From: Datisca glomerata | Taxonomy: Eukaryota > Streptophyta > Magnoliopsida > Cucurbitales > Datiscaceae | Length of the DNA stretch: 64,000 nucleotides | NCBI GenBank assembly: GCA_003255025.1 | Contig: QANY01007347.1 | Coordinates: forward strand, 310,001 to 374,000 | Direction: 5' to 3' | Part shown: positions 25,735-37,493 of the stretch, piece after piece | Numbering within the stretch: position 1 is the first letter of the stretch | Layout: the number at the start of each line of letters is the position of its first letter | Translations under genes and position numbers: made by a program | The notes under the pieces: model-generated | What the model was told of the DNA's origin: nothing | What the model saw: only the letters and a program-made list of their open reading frames with translations | Databases searched by the model: none

Positions 25735-27240
25735 GTGATATGTTTGTGATATATATGCAAGCGTACATGTCATTCACAAGTAATAAAATGATAAATAAAT
25801 GTCAATCTACGCAGGGACTGATGAGAAATTAGGCAATTAAACAAATAAAATTAAATCTAATTAAAAACAGAGTAACTGCAACAAGTGACTTCAAGTAACT
25901 TTAACTAAAATAGAAATGCTGATGTTAAGTAAAATGGTTTAGAGTGACATTTGCAGAATATGTGATTTAAGTTTAGTAACACTGGTGTATTCAATAATGA
26001 AGTTAGCTAGCATAGTTAATTTCCCTTTTCATTAATATTCCTAGTTAAATCTGTTTATGTTGCTACAGTATTCTGATAGCATCAACATCAAGACGTTAGC
26101 ACAATAGATTTGCATCATTGCGAGCATTAACTCTAAACTTAATTAACTTATTCCTAAGTCTAATTCAGATTAGAATTGTCTCTTATTAGTTTTGATCTAC
26201 GGGATTTAAGCATCCAAGTATCATTCATGCTATATCTATTAGATCGAACCTTTCCTACAAGGATGTATGTAAAGCAACACTACAGCGTGAACCACTGGAA
26301 AAATGTTGATTTCTGAGTTCATGAGGTTTTCCTGTCTTTTTAGCGCACGAGCTTTTCCTCTCCTTCTATTGGCTACTTTTTCTTTTTCTTTTTTTAACTA
26401 TATTAGAATAGCTCTTATGTTATAATGCCTTTTTACGCGAATAATCAATACTTATGGTGAAGATACCCAGTTATTCAGCAATATAACCAGAGCAAGGTTG
26501 TTCCCTTTCTTTAATTTGCTATTGCTTTTGCTATTACTATAGTAAGCTAATATCTCTGGTTACCTTTTTATGTGAATAGTCAACACTTAGGATGAAGATA
26601 CCTGGTAACTCAGAACCTAAGATAGAGGAGCCATTCTAACCATTTTTTATTCATGAAAAATTTCTTGAAAGACAACACAGCAGCAAAGCTATACACAAAC
26701 ATTCTAAAGAAATTCTCCTTAAAACTTGGATGTTTGCCATGATGAATAACTACAGCACTGCCTTCTAGAAGTTTTAGATGCCAGAAAGAGCATTAAGCCT
26801 TACTCAGATTTATAATATCCTAAACTTCTCAAAAATTGCCAATTCAACTTCTAAGTGCAAAAAGAAGGGAACTAGTCGAAAAACTCCAAATTCAGTATTA
26901 TTTGAGAATAACTAACACATTTTATCACGTTTCATCTCATTTTTATTTTTCTTACCTGTTTTTGTTGTTTACTGATTAAGCATATTATTAGCAAGCTTAA
27001 ATTAAAAACTCACACAAAGGAAACTAGAACTAACATCCTAAAAAAATTCAACAATTACCAAATGATAACTTCAAAGAAACGGGCATAGGCCCTCTCCCCT
27101 AATCTTGACACTTATAATGTCCCTACCACAACTGAAAAATGATAACCATAACGAAACCAGAAACATATTCAATCACCCAAAAAAACCATAATCATAAACT
27201 TCATCAGCAACCAAAAATTAAATAGAAGTAGCAGGCAAAT
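25735..27240 (-). mobile_element. Family D (gypsy-type) LTR, lone copy
   Basis: The first 600 bases follow the LTR at 60015 onward: GCAAGCGTACATGTCA...AAGTAATAAAATGATAAATAAATGTCAATCT here against the corresponding GCAAGTGAATGTACCA...AAGTAATAAAGTAGTAAGTGAGTGTCAATCT there, then CAATTCCC, GTTGCTA and ACAATAGA words in the same order. No internal gypsy coding sequence is attached on either side, so it is a solo or orphan LTR. The right limit is approximate. Confidence 0.6.
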
Positions 27241-27299
27241 AAAAAGAAAGGGGACATAAAGGTACTCTCCCAATACTGTTGCAAGATGCTGAAGTAGTC

Positions 27300-27783
27300 C
27301 CATGACTTTCACTGCTTGGAAGAGCTCTTAATCCCACCTCTCTCTTTAGAGGAAATATTAAGGTCTGATAACCTTTTCTTCACTGACTGGATTTCTTCTT
27401 GAATTTGGTCCCCTCAATAATGCTCCTTCTTAGCTGTTTTGAATTTCTTATATGCACTAATAGTAGATCCAGCTTTTATTTCCTCTCTTCCTTCTCAGAA
27501 TGTTATTTCTCAGGGATGGGGATTAACACTTTCCTCTTGCCTTTATCTTTTTTTTTCTTGGCTGATGATTTAGGTGGTGGTTTTGGTAATACTTCTTCCT
27601 CACTCTTTCTAGCTTCTTCTTCTTGCTGCTCCTCTTCCTCATCTTCACTATCTTCTTTTTCCCCTACAACCTCATCCCGTACATCCTCACTTTTAGCATC
27701 TCCTTCTTCTTCTTCAAGCTCTTCCTCATCCTCTTTAACCACAACTTCCTCCTCTTCCATTACTTCTTCATCCTTGTGGGTAA
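27300..27783 (-). pseudogene. Acidic, lysine-rich coding remnant of unknown function
   Basis: The minus-strand frame from about 27783 to 27503 codes for an extremely Glu-rich tract of some 60 residues. This is followed by PKPPPKSSAKKKKDKGKRK, a basic nuclear-localisation-like run, and a stop. A shifted frame continues with AGSTISAYKKFKTAKKEHY, a stop, then IQEEIQSVKKRLSDLN to about 27300, which reads like coiled coil. Acidic plus basic regions of this kind occur in several transposon-borne and nuclear proteins, and no catalytic domain is visible. The upstream side is cut by LTR-like DNA beginning TGTTGAATCGGG at 27785. The synonymous GA/AAG repeats could also be partly low-complexity DNA. Confidence 0.45.
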
Positions 27784-27784
27784 C

Positions 27785-29570
27785 TGTTGAATCGGGTTTT
27801 AAAATTTGAGAAAAAATCATTAAACCACGAATGGTTCGTCGGTGGAATATTAAAAAATTTACATCCACCAATTTAATTGTATTAAATATTAAAATCACAC
27901 ATCCGATTATGCATACTAAGTTAAACGTATTCAAAAGAGGTAGAAATGTTTTTATACCTTTCTTGTATTGGAGAAATTGGGATTTGGTGGACTCCTATTA
28001 GTCATCTCGCAGTCTTCGTTCTTCGTGGAACTCAAATCAATTTTCACACCAACAACCACTCATAGGGTTCAAAAGTATATCTCAATTAGATTTGATCAGA
28101 AATTGAGTGTCTGCTCTCAAAATAACGGGAGAAGAGAAACCAATTTTTTCCTTCTCCTCTGTAGATTTCGTCAGAAAGCAGGGGAGGGAGAGAAACTATT
28201 TTCTACACTGTGTAATCACACACTGTGTTAGGGTTAGTGATGCAACTCTATTACCATCCCTTTTGTAATAATTACAGAATTTGCACATATATCTATATAT
28301 GTTAAATTACCAAAAATTCACCTTCAAGCTTTACTATTGACGAAAATTGCATATCTCTCTAGAGTCAATGTTGTGTCCAAATTCATCAATCCAAATTGAT
28401 AAATTAAATTGATCTACATCAAATAATTAATTAATTTATTTTATTTCATAATTATCTAATAATTAGAAAATAACCAATTAATTAATTTGAACATTAATTA
28501 CTTAGTTGTCAATAATTAAGTAATAACACCCATCATATATGGGTTCGGAACATATGCCTTGGTCCAAAACATATTTTTGGTCCAACTGGTGTTATTTTTC
28601 ATTCCTCTCCTTATGAGCTACTCCTGAGACCGAATGGAACCTCATGGATAAAGTTATAGGACACAAATATTCGACAAATTTATCTCCGTAAATTTCCTAC
28701 CTATTTAATCCTAACATTGTATGACTCCACTACATTTTATGTTGGTGCAAATAAACACTTTTATTTCATAGTTCAAATAATATTTAATATATTACCCTTT
28801 GTGAATATCAGTGACAAGAGTGGTTAGTAAAATTACCATTTTACCCCTCTTGTTATTATTTCATTAACTCATTTATTGACTGTGAATAAGAAAGACATAA
28901 TAGTGAATTGTCTCGTACAATTCTCATGTCTTATTTAATGATTCATTTCATCGAGTACCTGACCAGGTTAATTTATTCACACCATTGATAGAAAATAAGG
29001 TGATATTTTTGCATTTTGCAATCTAATCACGAATTTCCATATCTGTGACTCATGCAACTCCAACATAGTTGAATCACTATCCTAACAGCCGAGGTAATAT
29101 CCAGCAATTCGAACTCATTCTTTTGACATATCAAAGATCGTAACTAACTGGGTCAAGTTTCGTATTCACCTCAGGATTAAAGTAATTATGAAAATACCCT
29201 TAAAATGTAACAATTAGATTTAGATCTAGATAAATGGCTTTACCCCAAACTAATTTGTTACTGGTCTATTCAACATGTTCCATAACATGTCTTGGTCAAC
29301 CGTTAGAGTCTACACTCCCATGCCCTGAGACCAGCATCCTTTGGTTCAACCTAATAGTCATAATCGGGGACTCGATTGCCCAGTCGATCCTAAGACTACG
29401 AATAATGCTATGAACTATTTCAGAAGAGTTTATCTGGAAGTCTCCTCAATCTTTACTCTTCTTACGTTGACAATAGTTCTAGGACTTGAGTAAATTATAA
29501 ACACACTTTAATTCATAGAAAAACTTTCATTCATTCATTAAATTCAGTAATACAAAATATCTTATTCGAA
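27785..29570 (-). mobile_element. Copia family B LTR (3' LTR of B1)
   Basis: From about 28250 to 29562 this block is a diverged copy of 54935-56245. Shared words include TTACAGAATTTGC, CTAATAATTAGAAAATAA, TTGGTCCAAAAC and CTGAGACCGAATGGA near the left, and CTTACGTTG and AAACACACTTTAATT near the right. The segment 27785-28250 starts with TG and is placed here by context only. Copia RT of the same family follows on the right in minus orientation, which makes this a 3' LTR. Confidence 0.65.
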
Positions 29571-29594
29571 ACAAATCACCACGCCCATCATGTG

Positions 29595-29820
29595 GAGTCA
29601 ACCTCTCCAAGGAGCGGTCTCACAAAGGGTCAGGCATTCCAATACTCGATTTCAGGATTAGATTAGAAATGAATCACCACGACCATCGCGTAGAAAATTT
29701 CTAGCCTAGTACAAAAGATCGCATACATGAGATTTCCTACGACTGAGGCATAGGAAATCTTCCTCATGTCTTCCTTATCTTAAGGAGTCTCAGGAGACTG
29801 CTCCTTGGAGAGGCTAACTC
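29595..29820. repeat. 27-bp near-perfect inverted repeat at the LTR/pol junction
   Basis: Positions 29595-29621 and 29794-29820 are reverse complements at 24 of 27 bases (core CTCTCCAAGGAGC against GCTCCTTGGAGAG). A short direct repeat, ATCACCACG(C/A)CCATC, lies at about 29575 and 29674. The right arm is coding in RT/RNase H, so the left arm is probably an inverted duplicate of pol sequence. Confidence 0.7.
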
Positions 29821-31075
29821 CATGCCTGAAAGGAAGATATCTTTTTTTGGAGTCTTACATACTAAAGTGATCCATCACCTTATCATTATAAGATGCTTGA
29901 GACATTGTCAATTATTTATTCTTCATATCCCAAAAAATTTGAATACCTATGACAAATGCAACTTCTCGAAGAACCTTCATATCAAATTGATTAACAAGCT
30001 AAATCTTGACATCAGATATTTTTCCTACATCATTTTCAATGAGTAGAATATCATCGATGTGCAAGACGAGAAAAACCACTTTCCTTTCGTGTATCAGCCT
30101 ATACAGACACAGTTTATCTACTAACTATTCAAAACCAAATTTTTTGATAGTTTTATTGAATCTAATATTTCACGACTGTGCACTTGCTTAAGTCTATAAA
30201 TGGACTTGATCAGTTCGTAAACTTACCCTTTTGGCCTTTCTCCATGACCTCGTCTGGTTGAGCCATATAAATGCACTCTTCAAGATTTCCATTTAGAAAA
30301 GCACCCTTGATGTCCATCTGCCATATTTCATAATCAAGGTTAGAAGCAATGGACATGAGGATTCGGATGGATTTAAGCATGGCTACCAGCGAGAAGGTAT
30401 CCTCATAGTCTATACCTTCTTTTTGGGTATAGCTCTTGGCTACTAGCCTAGCTTTGAATGTCTCAACATTCCCATCTGAACCTCTCTTTTTCTTATAGAT
30501 CCATTTACACCCTACAAGTTTTACCCATTCAGGAGGATCTACAAGTTTCTAGACTTTTTTTTAGTACATCGAATATATCTCAACATTCATGGCTTCTTGC
30601 CATAGGTTTGCTTCAAGACCAGCCATGGCCTGTGAGTAAGACACATATTCATCATGATCCTTATCTGACACATTATTAAGGAATCTCCATAAGACATGTA
30701 CCTGTCAGGCTGTCTCACAACTCTTCCACTACGTCAAGGCTCCATAGGTTTTGGCCCTAACTGTGGTTCTTCTATTATTAAATCATAAACATATCCTGAT
30801 TGGGGAGTTGGTGTCCTCCCACTCAATAATTCCTCTAGCAGAAGAGTTCTTCTCCGCTTCACACATCCTATATAGTCTTCATCAAGAAAACATTCATGCT
30901 AACGAATGTTTTCATGTCAGTCGGACTATAAAAGACATGCCCCTTCTTTCCTTTAAGATACCCTACAAAATTGCATAATTTTGATCGACTGGACAACTTG
31001 CCTATCTTATATTTTAGAACATGTTCTGGGAACCCCCATATTCTAAAGTGGTTAATGGATGACTTTCATCCATTT
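29740..31075 (-). pseudogene. Ty1-copia B1 RT remnant
   Basis: The block parallels 50461-51750 closely and in the same order, so B1 and B2 are one family. Minus-strand translation of the two together shows the RT blocks: the SLSK motif at the RNase H boundary, the IDDI metal-binding region near 30050, the YGL.Q.SR block near 30170 and the KW.YK block near 30490. All are interrupted by stops. Integrase, protease and gag of B1 are absent, as the MULE/DUF1985 block begins at about 31100. Confidence 0.75.
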
Positions 31076-31116
31076 CATCTTTCATATGCCCCTCATAGCT
31101 ATTCATGCATCTAATG

Positions 31117-31740
31117 AGGAGAAAATGTCGTACCATCAGCAAAATTGAAGGGGTAAACTTTAACATTGATGGTAATGTTCTGAACTTTGGCTTAAAAGAA
31201 TTTGCACTAGTGACATGCCTGAATTATGGGGAGTATCCACCGATACGAAAGGAGGAATAAAGGAAGGAATGCTAAGAGAGGTTGTTTTCCCATCAATGAA
31301 GTTGATAACGTGCAAAAACCTTGCATTCTCATTCAATGCGATGCAAGGAGCGAAAGAGAAAAATAAGATAAAGGTTACGCAGTTATACTTCTTGGAAAAT
31401 CTTCTCTTAGCTCGTTAAGAGAGCATAAAGATCGACATTCAACATGTAAATATAATTGATGATGAGGAAACATTCGAGAGATATCCATGGGGAAGATTGT
31501 CATACAAACTAACAATAAAATTCATTAAAGACTATCTGAAGCACGTAGACATGATGGGATATGATGTTTGTGGTTTCCCTTATGCTTTGATCATTTGGGC
31601 TTACGAGACTATCCCCAACATTTCATTAAGTAAAAACCAATTTGCCAAGAGGATAGTGACAACAATTCCAAGGATTTACAACTGGGAATCACATGTACAA
31701 CCCTCATGGAATGACTTGGCCAATACTTTTTTTTAACAAT
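31117..31740 (+). pseudogene. DUF1985 (plant transposon-associated) domain protein, broken
   Basis: Plus-strand frames read RRKCRTISKIEGVNFNIDGN, then VLNFGLKEFALVTCLNYGEY, then after a frameshift QLYFLENLLLAR, and after a stop HVNIIDDEETFERYPWGRLS and GYDVCGFPYALIIWAYETIP, ending near PRIYNWES. This order (GL.EFALVTGL, FL.N.LL, YPWGR, GFPYA...WAYE.IP) is the pattern of DUF1985, the N-terminal domain of Ulp1-peptidase-like proteins carried by plant Mutator-like elements. The peptidase domain itself is not visible downstream. It sits tail-to-tail with a mudrA-type transposase, the usual partner in such MULEs. Two or more frameshifts or stops break it. Confidence 0.8.
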
Positions 31741-31821
31741 AACTTAGTATGTAATCTAATTACTGGCATTGAAAATTATTTATTGTTGTTGAAAAATATG
31801 CTTCTTAATAGCCTTATTTTA

Positions 31822-32443
31822 TTAAATGATCAAAATACTTCGAATCGTGTTGACAAGAATGGTATCGACCCGGAAGGAACTGGAAGCACCATACATGGAG
31901 CCTTTCCGTAACACCGAAGAGACAACAAAAAAAGAAAAGGAACCAATAATGGCTACTGTCCAATCCGAGGAAGAGGAATCATTTGAGAGACTAATAAATA
32001 ATTTCATTTGATATTCCAAAGCTTTAATTCAATATCAAACGACATTAATTTCTTTTTTGAAAGATTAGACCAACAAGCTGGGCAACAAGAAGCAGTAAGA
32101 AAATTATATATTGTTCATCATAAAATTATGAATATTATTATTGATATATTTTATATTGATAAATAGGAGCTAAAACAAGATCAAGGCTAATAGGAAGCAA
32201 AAGATGAAGGTAAAGAGGAAGGCCAACAGGAGAAAGTATTGGTGAAGGATTTGAGGAGAAAATGTAGCTCTTCAAAGAAGTTGAAAGGAAGAAAATGGTT
32301 GGTCAAGAAAATCAAAGATCTTGAATCACCATATGTGGATGAGTGAGCAAAAAAAGTGAAGAAAATGGTAGCAAATGATCAAGGACCGAAGCCAACTCCA
32401 CTTGAAACCGGACCACGCTTCTCCCTTGGATCTCAATTTGATT
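31822..32443 (+). pseudogene. Charged linker region downstream of DUF1985
   Basis: Short plus-strand frames are rich in Glu, Lys and Gln, for example EETTKKEKEPIMATVQSEEE and SSKKLKGRKWLVKKI, and the last ends PRFSLGSQFD before a stop near 32443. In DUF1985 proteins a long charged, disordered linker joins the domain to the peptidase. This is consistent, but no specific motif proves it. Confidence 0.4.
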
Positions 32444-32616
32444 AGTGGGTTTTGGATTTGTGTTTTTAAGAATTTGATATAGATTTGTGTTTAATATAGA
32501 TTTTTAACAAGTTCCTAGATACCGTTATATGGATGCTTATGAATATTTTTTTAGGATTCGAGAAGTATTTAAACATATAATTGAGTGTTGTTGTATTGTA
32601 TAATTTCTTATGCAGG

Positions 32617-32784
32617 AGCTGGATTATTAGGGGGTATCATGTAAAACTAGGTAATCCCTTTTCAATTCAAATTAGGACGGTAAAAGAATTAGCTACGCAA
32701 GGTATATATTCTTTTGACGAGCTCTATACAACTGTTAGAGACATAACAATTTTAAAAACCTGCCTAAAAATTGCCTGTCAATGA
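32617..32784 (+). other. Short open frame, unassigned
   Basis: A plus-strand frame reads AGAWIIRGYHVKL then RTVKELATQGIYSFDELYTT and ends in a stop. Its composition looks protein-like rather than random, but I do not recognise it. It lies between the DUF1985 relic and the end of the MULE transposase. Confidence 0.25.
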
Positions 32785-32980
32785 AAAAAGTGCACATAAA
32801 ATAAGCATATTCAAATAATCAATTTCAAGAAACAACTAAATTGAAATGAACAATAAAATGCAGCTTAAATTGAAGTTTTGTCAATAAAAAATAACTTGCA
32901 TTAAGTCTTACAAAAAAGAATGCTCATAAACAATAAAAGTACAAAATTAATAATATCAAATGTTAAAATAATAATTGTGT

Positions 32981-35426
32981 CTACTTGCTACTCCTAGAAC
33001 AGGAAGCACGAATTGGGTTCTTGCATGTTTTCCGATTGTGACCAAATTGACCACAACGACCATACTTCACACATCGCCTAGTTTCGCATATAGAGGGAAC
33101 ACGTTGTTTCTTCGGTCTCCCAGCTGAACGTCTCACATCTAGAGGTAGTATCTTCAATTGACCTTCATCGTGAATATGTAAGATGCTCCAATTTTCTAAT
33201 GGGTGAACGACGCCTTTATAGGTTGAAGCATATTCTGTACTTGAAAAACAATCACTAACATATGAATATGAACTCAAATTTCGATTGCAAAGGACAACAC
33301 AAGCATGAGCACATGGGATATGATCCAAATCCCACCTCCGACAAGAACTCGTACGACTACTCAAGTTCAAAACATGCATGACACCACCATGGCTAACATG
33401 GAACTCATTTATATCATATGAACCAAACTGAAAATCCGTAAAAATAAGTTACACATAACCATTATGTTAAAATAAAACCATATAGTAACTAAATAAAATA
33501 CATGACACATAGCGATATAGTTCAAGCAACTATATACTCGTCCCTCAAATGTTCCTCAGGCGATGGTGTAAGCTTCATTTTCAGAAAAGATGCCACCATT
33601 CTACGCTCGTAAAACCACCTCAAACACATTTGATGTATAAATTTTAACAAACGTATGATAGAAAGTTCACGTGCTTTAACTAAAACATTATTAATACTTT
33701 TAAAGATGTTCGAGGTCCGCATGTTATACCACTTAGTAGGAAAATAAGCTCGTGCCCATCTAGGAAATCCAATTCCCTCTAAATAAGAATGAACACGTGG
33801 AGATATCTTATCCAAACTCCACATGTGACGCTCAAAGTCAGGCATAAGATAAGCCCTAACACATGCATAAAAAATGGGATAAATGCTATTCGGAAACTTA
33901 AACCTAGTCTTTATATTCTAACATAAATGGGACATGCATGCTCTGTGATGAGCATCAGATAAACCAATACTAATGGCCTTGGAAATACTAGTGTGTCTAT
34001 TAAAAACAATAACTAAATCAACAACATCTCCAATGCAATAATGCAACTTACGCATGAACCATATCCAAGAATCATCATTCTCTAAGTGAACTATAGCAAA
34101 TGCTAATGCAAAATTTGGTTGTAACCATCTAAAAAACAAGCAGTTAACAAAATACCCACATACTTTGCCTTTAAAAAATGCCATCAACCGATATGCATGG
34201 TCTACAGTGTCTCCACCCATCTAAGGACACAACATTAGACATAAAACAATACTTGAACCTCCAAGCAGAAGTCACTACATAATCGGTAACCGAACCTGAA
34301 ACAAAGCAATAAAAAGTAAAATAATAGTAACTAAACTATATGCTATATTTACTAAGTATAAGTAACTATGGATTGTTTTGGCAACGTATGATTTCATGCA
34401 ATGTTGTAAAAAATGAAGGAATGGCAACGTATTATTCTTCTGGAGACCACAAAACAATCCATAGCAATTTCTTTCCCACTCAAAGCTTTATGATAACTAA
34501 CATGGACACCATGTTTCGCACTCATGTGGTCAACAATCTCCTTTGGATGACTCTTTCGTAAGCAACTAGCCTTATAATTTTTCTTCAAACACTCACTGAT
34601 AATGATAGCATTAGCTTGCCTATGATCACTTTGTATAATATCTAATGAACAAGAATGTTCACTAGTATACTTCCTAACCATCCAAAAAAACACTATACCA
34701 AACACTCACTGATCACGATAGCACTAGCTTGCCTATGATCACTTTGTATAATATCTAATGAACAAGAATGTTCACTAGTATACTTCCTAACCATCCACAA
34801 AACACTATGCCTATACGTCGAAGCACGCAAATACCAACAACAAGAGTCATCAAGACATATTGCCACAAAACGATCACCATTAGACTTCTTCATCTTAAAT
34901 TCAAATTTATTTTTTAAAGAAACCACTTGAATTGCTTTCTCAACTCTACCTTACTACCAAACATATCTCCTTCCATAACATGAAAATCAGTTGGAACATT
35001 CTCCACATCAACGGTCTCAATAAAACGACAATTAGATGGTTGATCAACAAGAACATTGCTAATAGTAGAAACAACCGTGTCGACCCTAGAACAACTAGCA
35101 TTGGCCATAGTTGAAATTTATAAATATTGACCAATCTCGATAACTAATGGACAATAGACATTTTTTACAAAAGAAATAAACCATGAAATGTCACTATCAT
35201 CTTTCAACTCCAACACATTACAAGATGTCATCCTAACACCAAGAACAACCTTCATAACTATATTTTTTCATGTAGCAGACAAACATAATTCACGTATAAC
35301 CAAATATAATAGAACTCCAAATGTTGAATCCTCATCAACAAAACCTGGTTTTAATTTGTTATCCACATATGTATTGCTATCACACCACCTACCATCATAA
35401 AATAAAATAATAGGAACCTTTGACAT
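32981..35426 (-). pseudogene. Mutator-like element transposase (mudrA type)
   Basis: The minus-strand reading starts with VPIILFYDGRW near 35420, the usual opening of plant MULE transposases. It runs through LVIRELCL, an acidic segment at 34914-35108, and the MuDR DNA-binding domain (NKFEFKMKKSNGDRFVAICL, with DDSCCWYLRAS) at about 34790-34920. Part of the MULE catalytic region lies at 33918-34220, with a linker at 33522-33845. A SWIM zinc finger (CRRWDLDHIPCAHACVVL) lies near 33300 and a CCHC knuckle (CGQFGHNRKTC) near 33040, before a stop at 32981. Domain order and length (about 800 codons) are near complete, but stops, frameshifts and a 113-base internal duplication inactivate it. Living relatives cut and paste DNA flanked by terminal inverted repeats; none were identified here. 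Confidence 0.9.
34586..34811. repeat. 113-bp tandem duplication in the MULE transposase
   Basis: The segment coding for WMVRKYTSEHSCSLDIIQSD occurs twice in tandem, with starts at 34586 and 34699. The unit of 113 bases is not a multiple of three, so the duplication shifts the frame. Confidence 0.9.
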
Positions 35427-36578
35427 GCCTGAAAATACAAAGATTCATAAAGTTTAAAAAAACAATAAGATGGCACATACAATTGATACTGATAGTATAT
35501 AATTTAGTTACCAGTATACAGAAGCCAGAGTCAGAATAATGTTTGTCTGAAAAGAAGTAAGGAAAATACTTCCTAACAATAACACATATTAGCAAAGAAA
35601 ATACATAGACTCAAATAAAACAATGTACATAATCTAAGAAGAACATTCCCTAAATAAGAACACAAACTAAAAGAACAAATTAATGTAGAAAAAATACATA
35701 GAAGATAAAAAATCAAAGAAGATAAACAATCACAAATTTTCTACTTAGAAAATCTGGAAATAACAAAATTGCAAGAAATTGCGATGTAAATCACAAATTT
35801 TCTAAACAATATAAAACAAGAATTTGCAAATAAAAACTTAATATTGTGGAAAATCAAGAAATATAACTCACCTCGTCGGAGAAGAATAAGCAACAAAGGT
35901 GACAGAAGCAGCTCGCCGGAGAAGAAGAACCACTAGCAGCTCACCGTAAAACAATAGCAGTTCACCAAAAATAGAAGGCTTGAATCCGAAAATAGTAGCA
36001 GCTCAAATCCCTCAGCTCGAAAACAAAGATCGTTACAATAGGGTTGTTCAGAAGTTGCAACATCTTCCGATGAGGAAGGAAGAAGCGCGTTATAGCAGGG
36101 TTGCCAATTTTGAAAACCCACAGATTATTTCCATTACACAGCTCGTAATAGAGAAGGGAAAAATAGAAAAATAGTAAAATTTTAATTGCTCCAGCTTTAG
36201 CACGTGCAATGTTTAGCCATCCCTACAATTTAAGAAAAAAAGGGACATTTTTTTTAATACACCCACCAAAAGTGATGAAAATTACAAATTTAATGTCAGG
36301 ATATATAACATTAAAAGTATTATTCTTGAGAGGATTCACCAAACCAAACATTTATTCTGTTAAATGTAGGGCACAATTTTTCAAACACTGTCATAAATAT
36401 ATGGTATGTTGGGTGCATAAATATATGGTTTAAAGCTGAGAAGGCATCCATAAGGATAAGCATCTCATGCCCGATCATGACATTCACTACTTAATCAATC
36501 TTTAGGAGTAGGAAGCTATCCTTGGACATGCCTTATTCATATTAGTAAAGTGGATGCTTACCCTACATTTATCATTTT
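35427..36578. other. Upstream flank of the MULE transposase, unassigned
   Basis: AT-rich DNA with a local repeat of (C/A)AGCAGCTC(G/A)CCG(G/T)A-type words at 35905-36005. This is where the promoter and terminal inverted repeat of the MULE should lie, but no partner for an inverted repeat was found left of 32981. Nothing else was recognised. Confidence 0.4.
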
Positions 36579-36944
36579 TTATTTTTGACCACTACAACAT
36601 TGGCTAACAAGTATAGGTATTGTTCCTATATGATAAATCATGCATATAGCAATCTTTGTACCTTCCCATTGATGATTGTTTTCATATGTGAACTTCCTCT
36701 GTTTCTGCCTGACAAGTTTATAGTTACGGTCCACCTCCAACTTATGTGATATTACAAAGGGGCTACTCTTCAACATGTCTGAAATGCTCCATGAAAAGGT
36801 CTTACAATTTTCCCTTTGGAAGTAGATGAGCTCTCTTCTAAGTGGATATCCAAGGTCCAAACTGATGTTGACAGTCTTCGTAGGTTCAAACATGTGTACT
36901 GAGATGTCGATTGTCTCTTCTATTAGGGGTCTCACTATGTCCAA
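36579..36944 (-). pseudogene. Ty3-gypsy pol, segment before the RT core
   Basis: The frame reads TVNISLDLGYPLRRELIYFQ, then ENCKTFSWSISDMLKSSPFV, then ISHKLEVDRNYKLVRQKQRK. This is the standard block between protease and RT in plant gypsy polyproteins (L..F...N.D.FAWS..DMPGI.P.V..H.L.V......V.QK.R). The RT core should follow at lower coordinates but is not there. Confidence 0.85.
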
Positions 36945-37082
36945 AGTCTATCTCCTCTCTTTTAATTCCTACGTGGACTCTTTTCTCTCGAAGCTAGTAA
37001 GATAGCAAGTTCTCTAGCCTGATCTCCACGAATTTCCATTATCCCCATGGAGGTTGGGAACTTGATCTTTTGGTAAAAGGAG

Positions 37083-37401
37083 AAGGGGACTGCTTTCATT
37101 ATATCTTCCCTTGTACAAAACAGAAACTTCCAAAAATTATAAAAATTCGCAGATATCGAATATGATTTTTCTACGATGTATACTTCTTATCCGAAAATGA
37201 TTCATGGAACACAATTGATCCTAATATGGGTTTTAAATCTCAATATTATTCAGAACTATGCAATAAAATTTGTGGAACAAAAATTATGAGTTTACTGAAA
37301 GTTCAATCCGAATAACCACGTCTACATCTCGTGCCTCAAGCTCCGCTGCCTAGAGTTTAAGCCTTCTTAGATAATATCAGCCTTAGAGTAAGGGTGTTAC
37401 A
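37083..37401 (-). mobile_element. Gypsy LTR end (TGTAACACCC type)
   Basis: On the minus strand the block starts TGTAACACCC at 37401, a start common in chromovirus LTRs. It follows directly after the integrase C-terminus at 37494-37730, as a 3' LTR should. Part of it (GAGTTTAC(T/C)GAAAG...ATCCGAATAACCACGTCTAC...GCTGCCTAGAGTTT) is repeated at 41036-41103, and ACAAAACAGAAACTTCCAAAAA recurs at 38664. Confidence 0.65.
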
Positions 37402-37493
37402 TCCTACCATCCTTATATGAATTTTCATCCTAAAAAATTTATCGTGTTTATGTTTTAGAAGAGATACGGGTACATCGCTCGAATCTCATCCTC

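Noticed and set aside
27399..27809. Plus-strand Ser-rich frame of 136 codons
   Set aside because: It is the antisense of the Glu-rich tract (GAA/GAG read as TTC/CTC/TCT), so a shadow.
31822..32019. Mirrored frames on both strands at 31822-32019
   Set aside because: The minus frame is a shadow; the plus frame fits the charged linker of the DUF1985 relic.
34340..35114. Plus-strand frames opposite the MULE transposase
   Set aside because: Antisense shadows of the transposase coding region.
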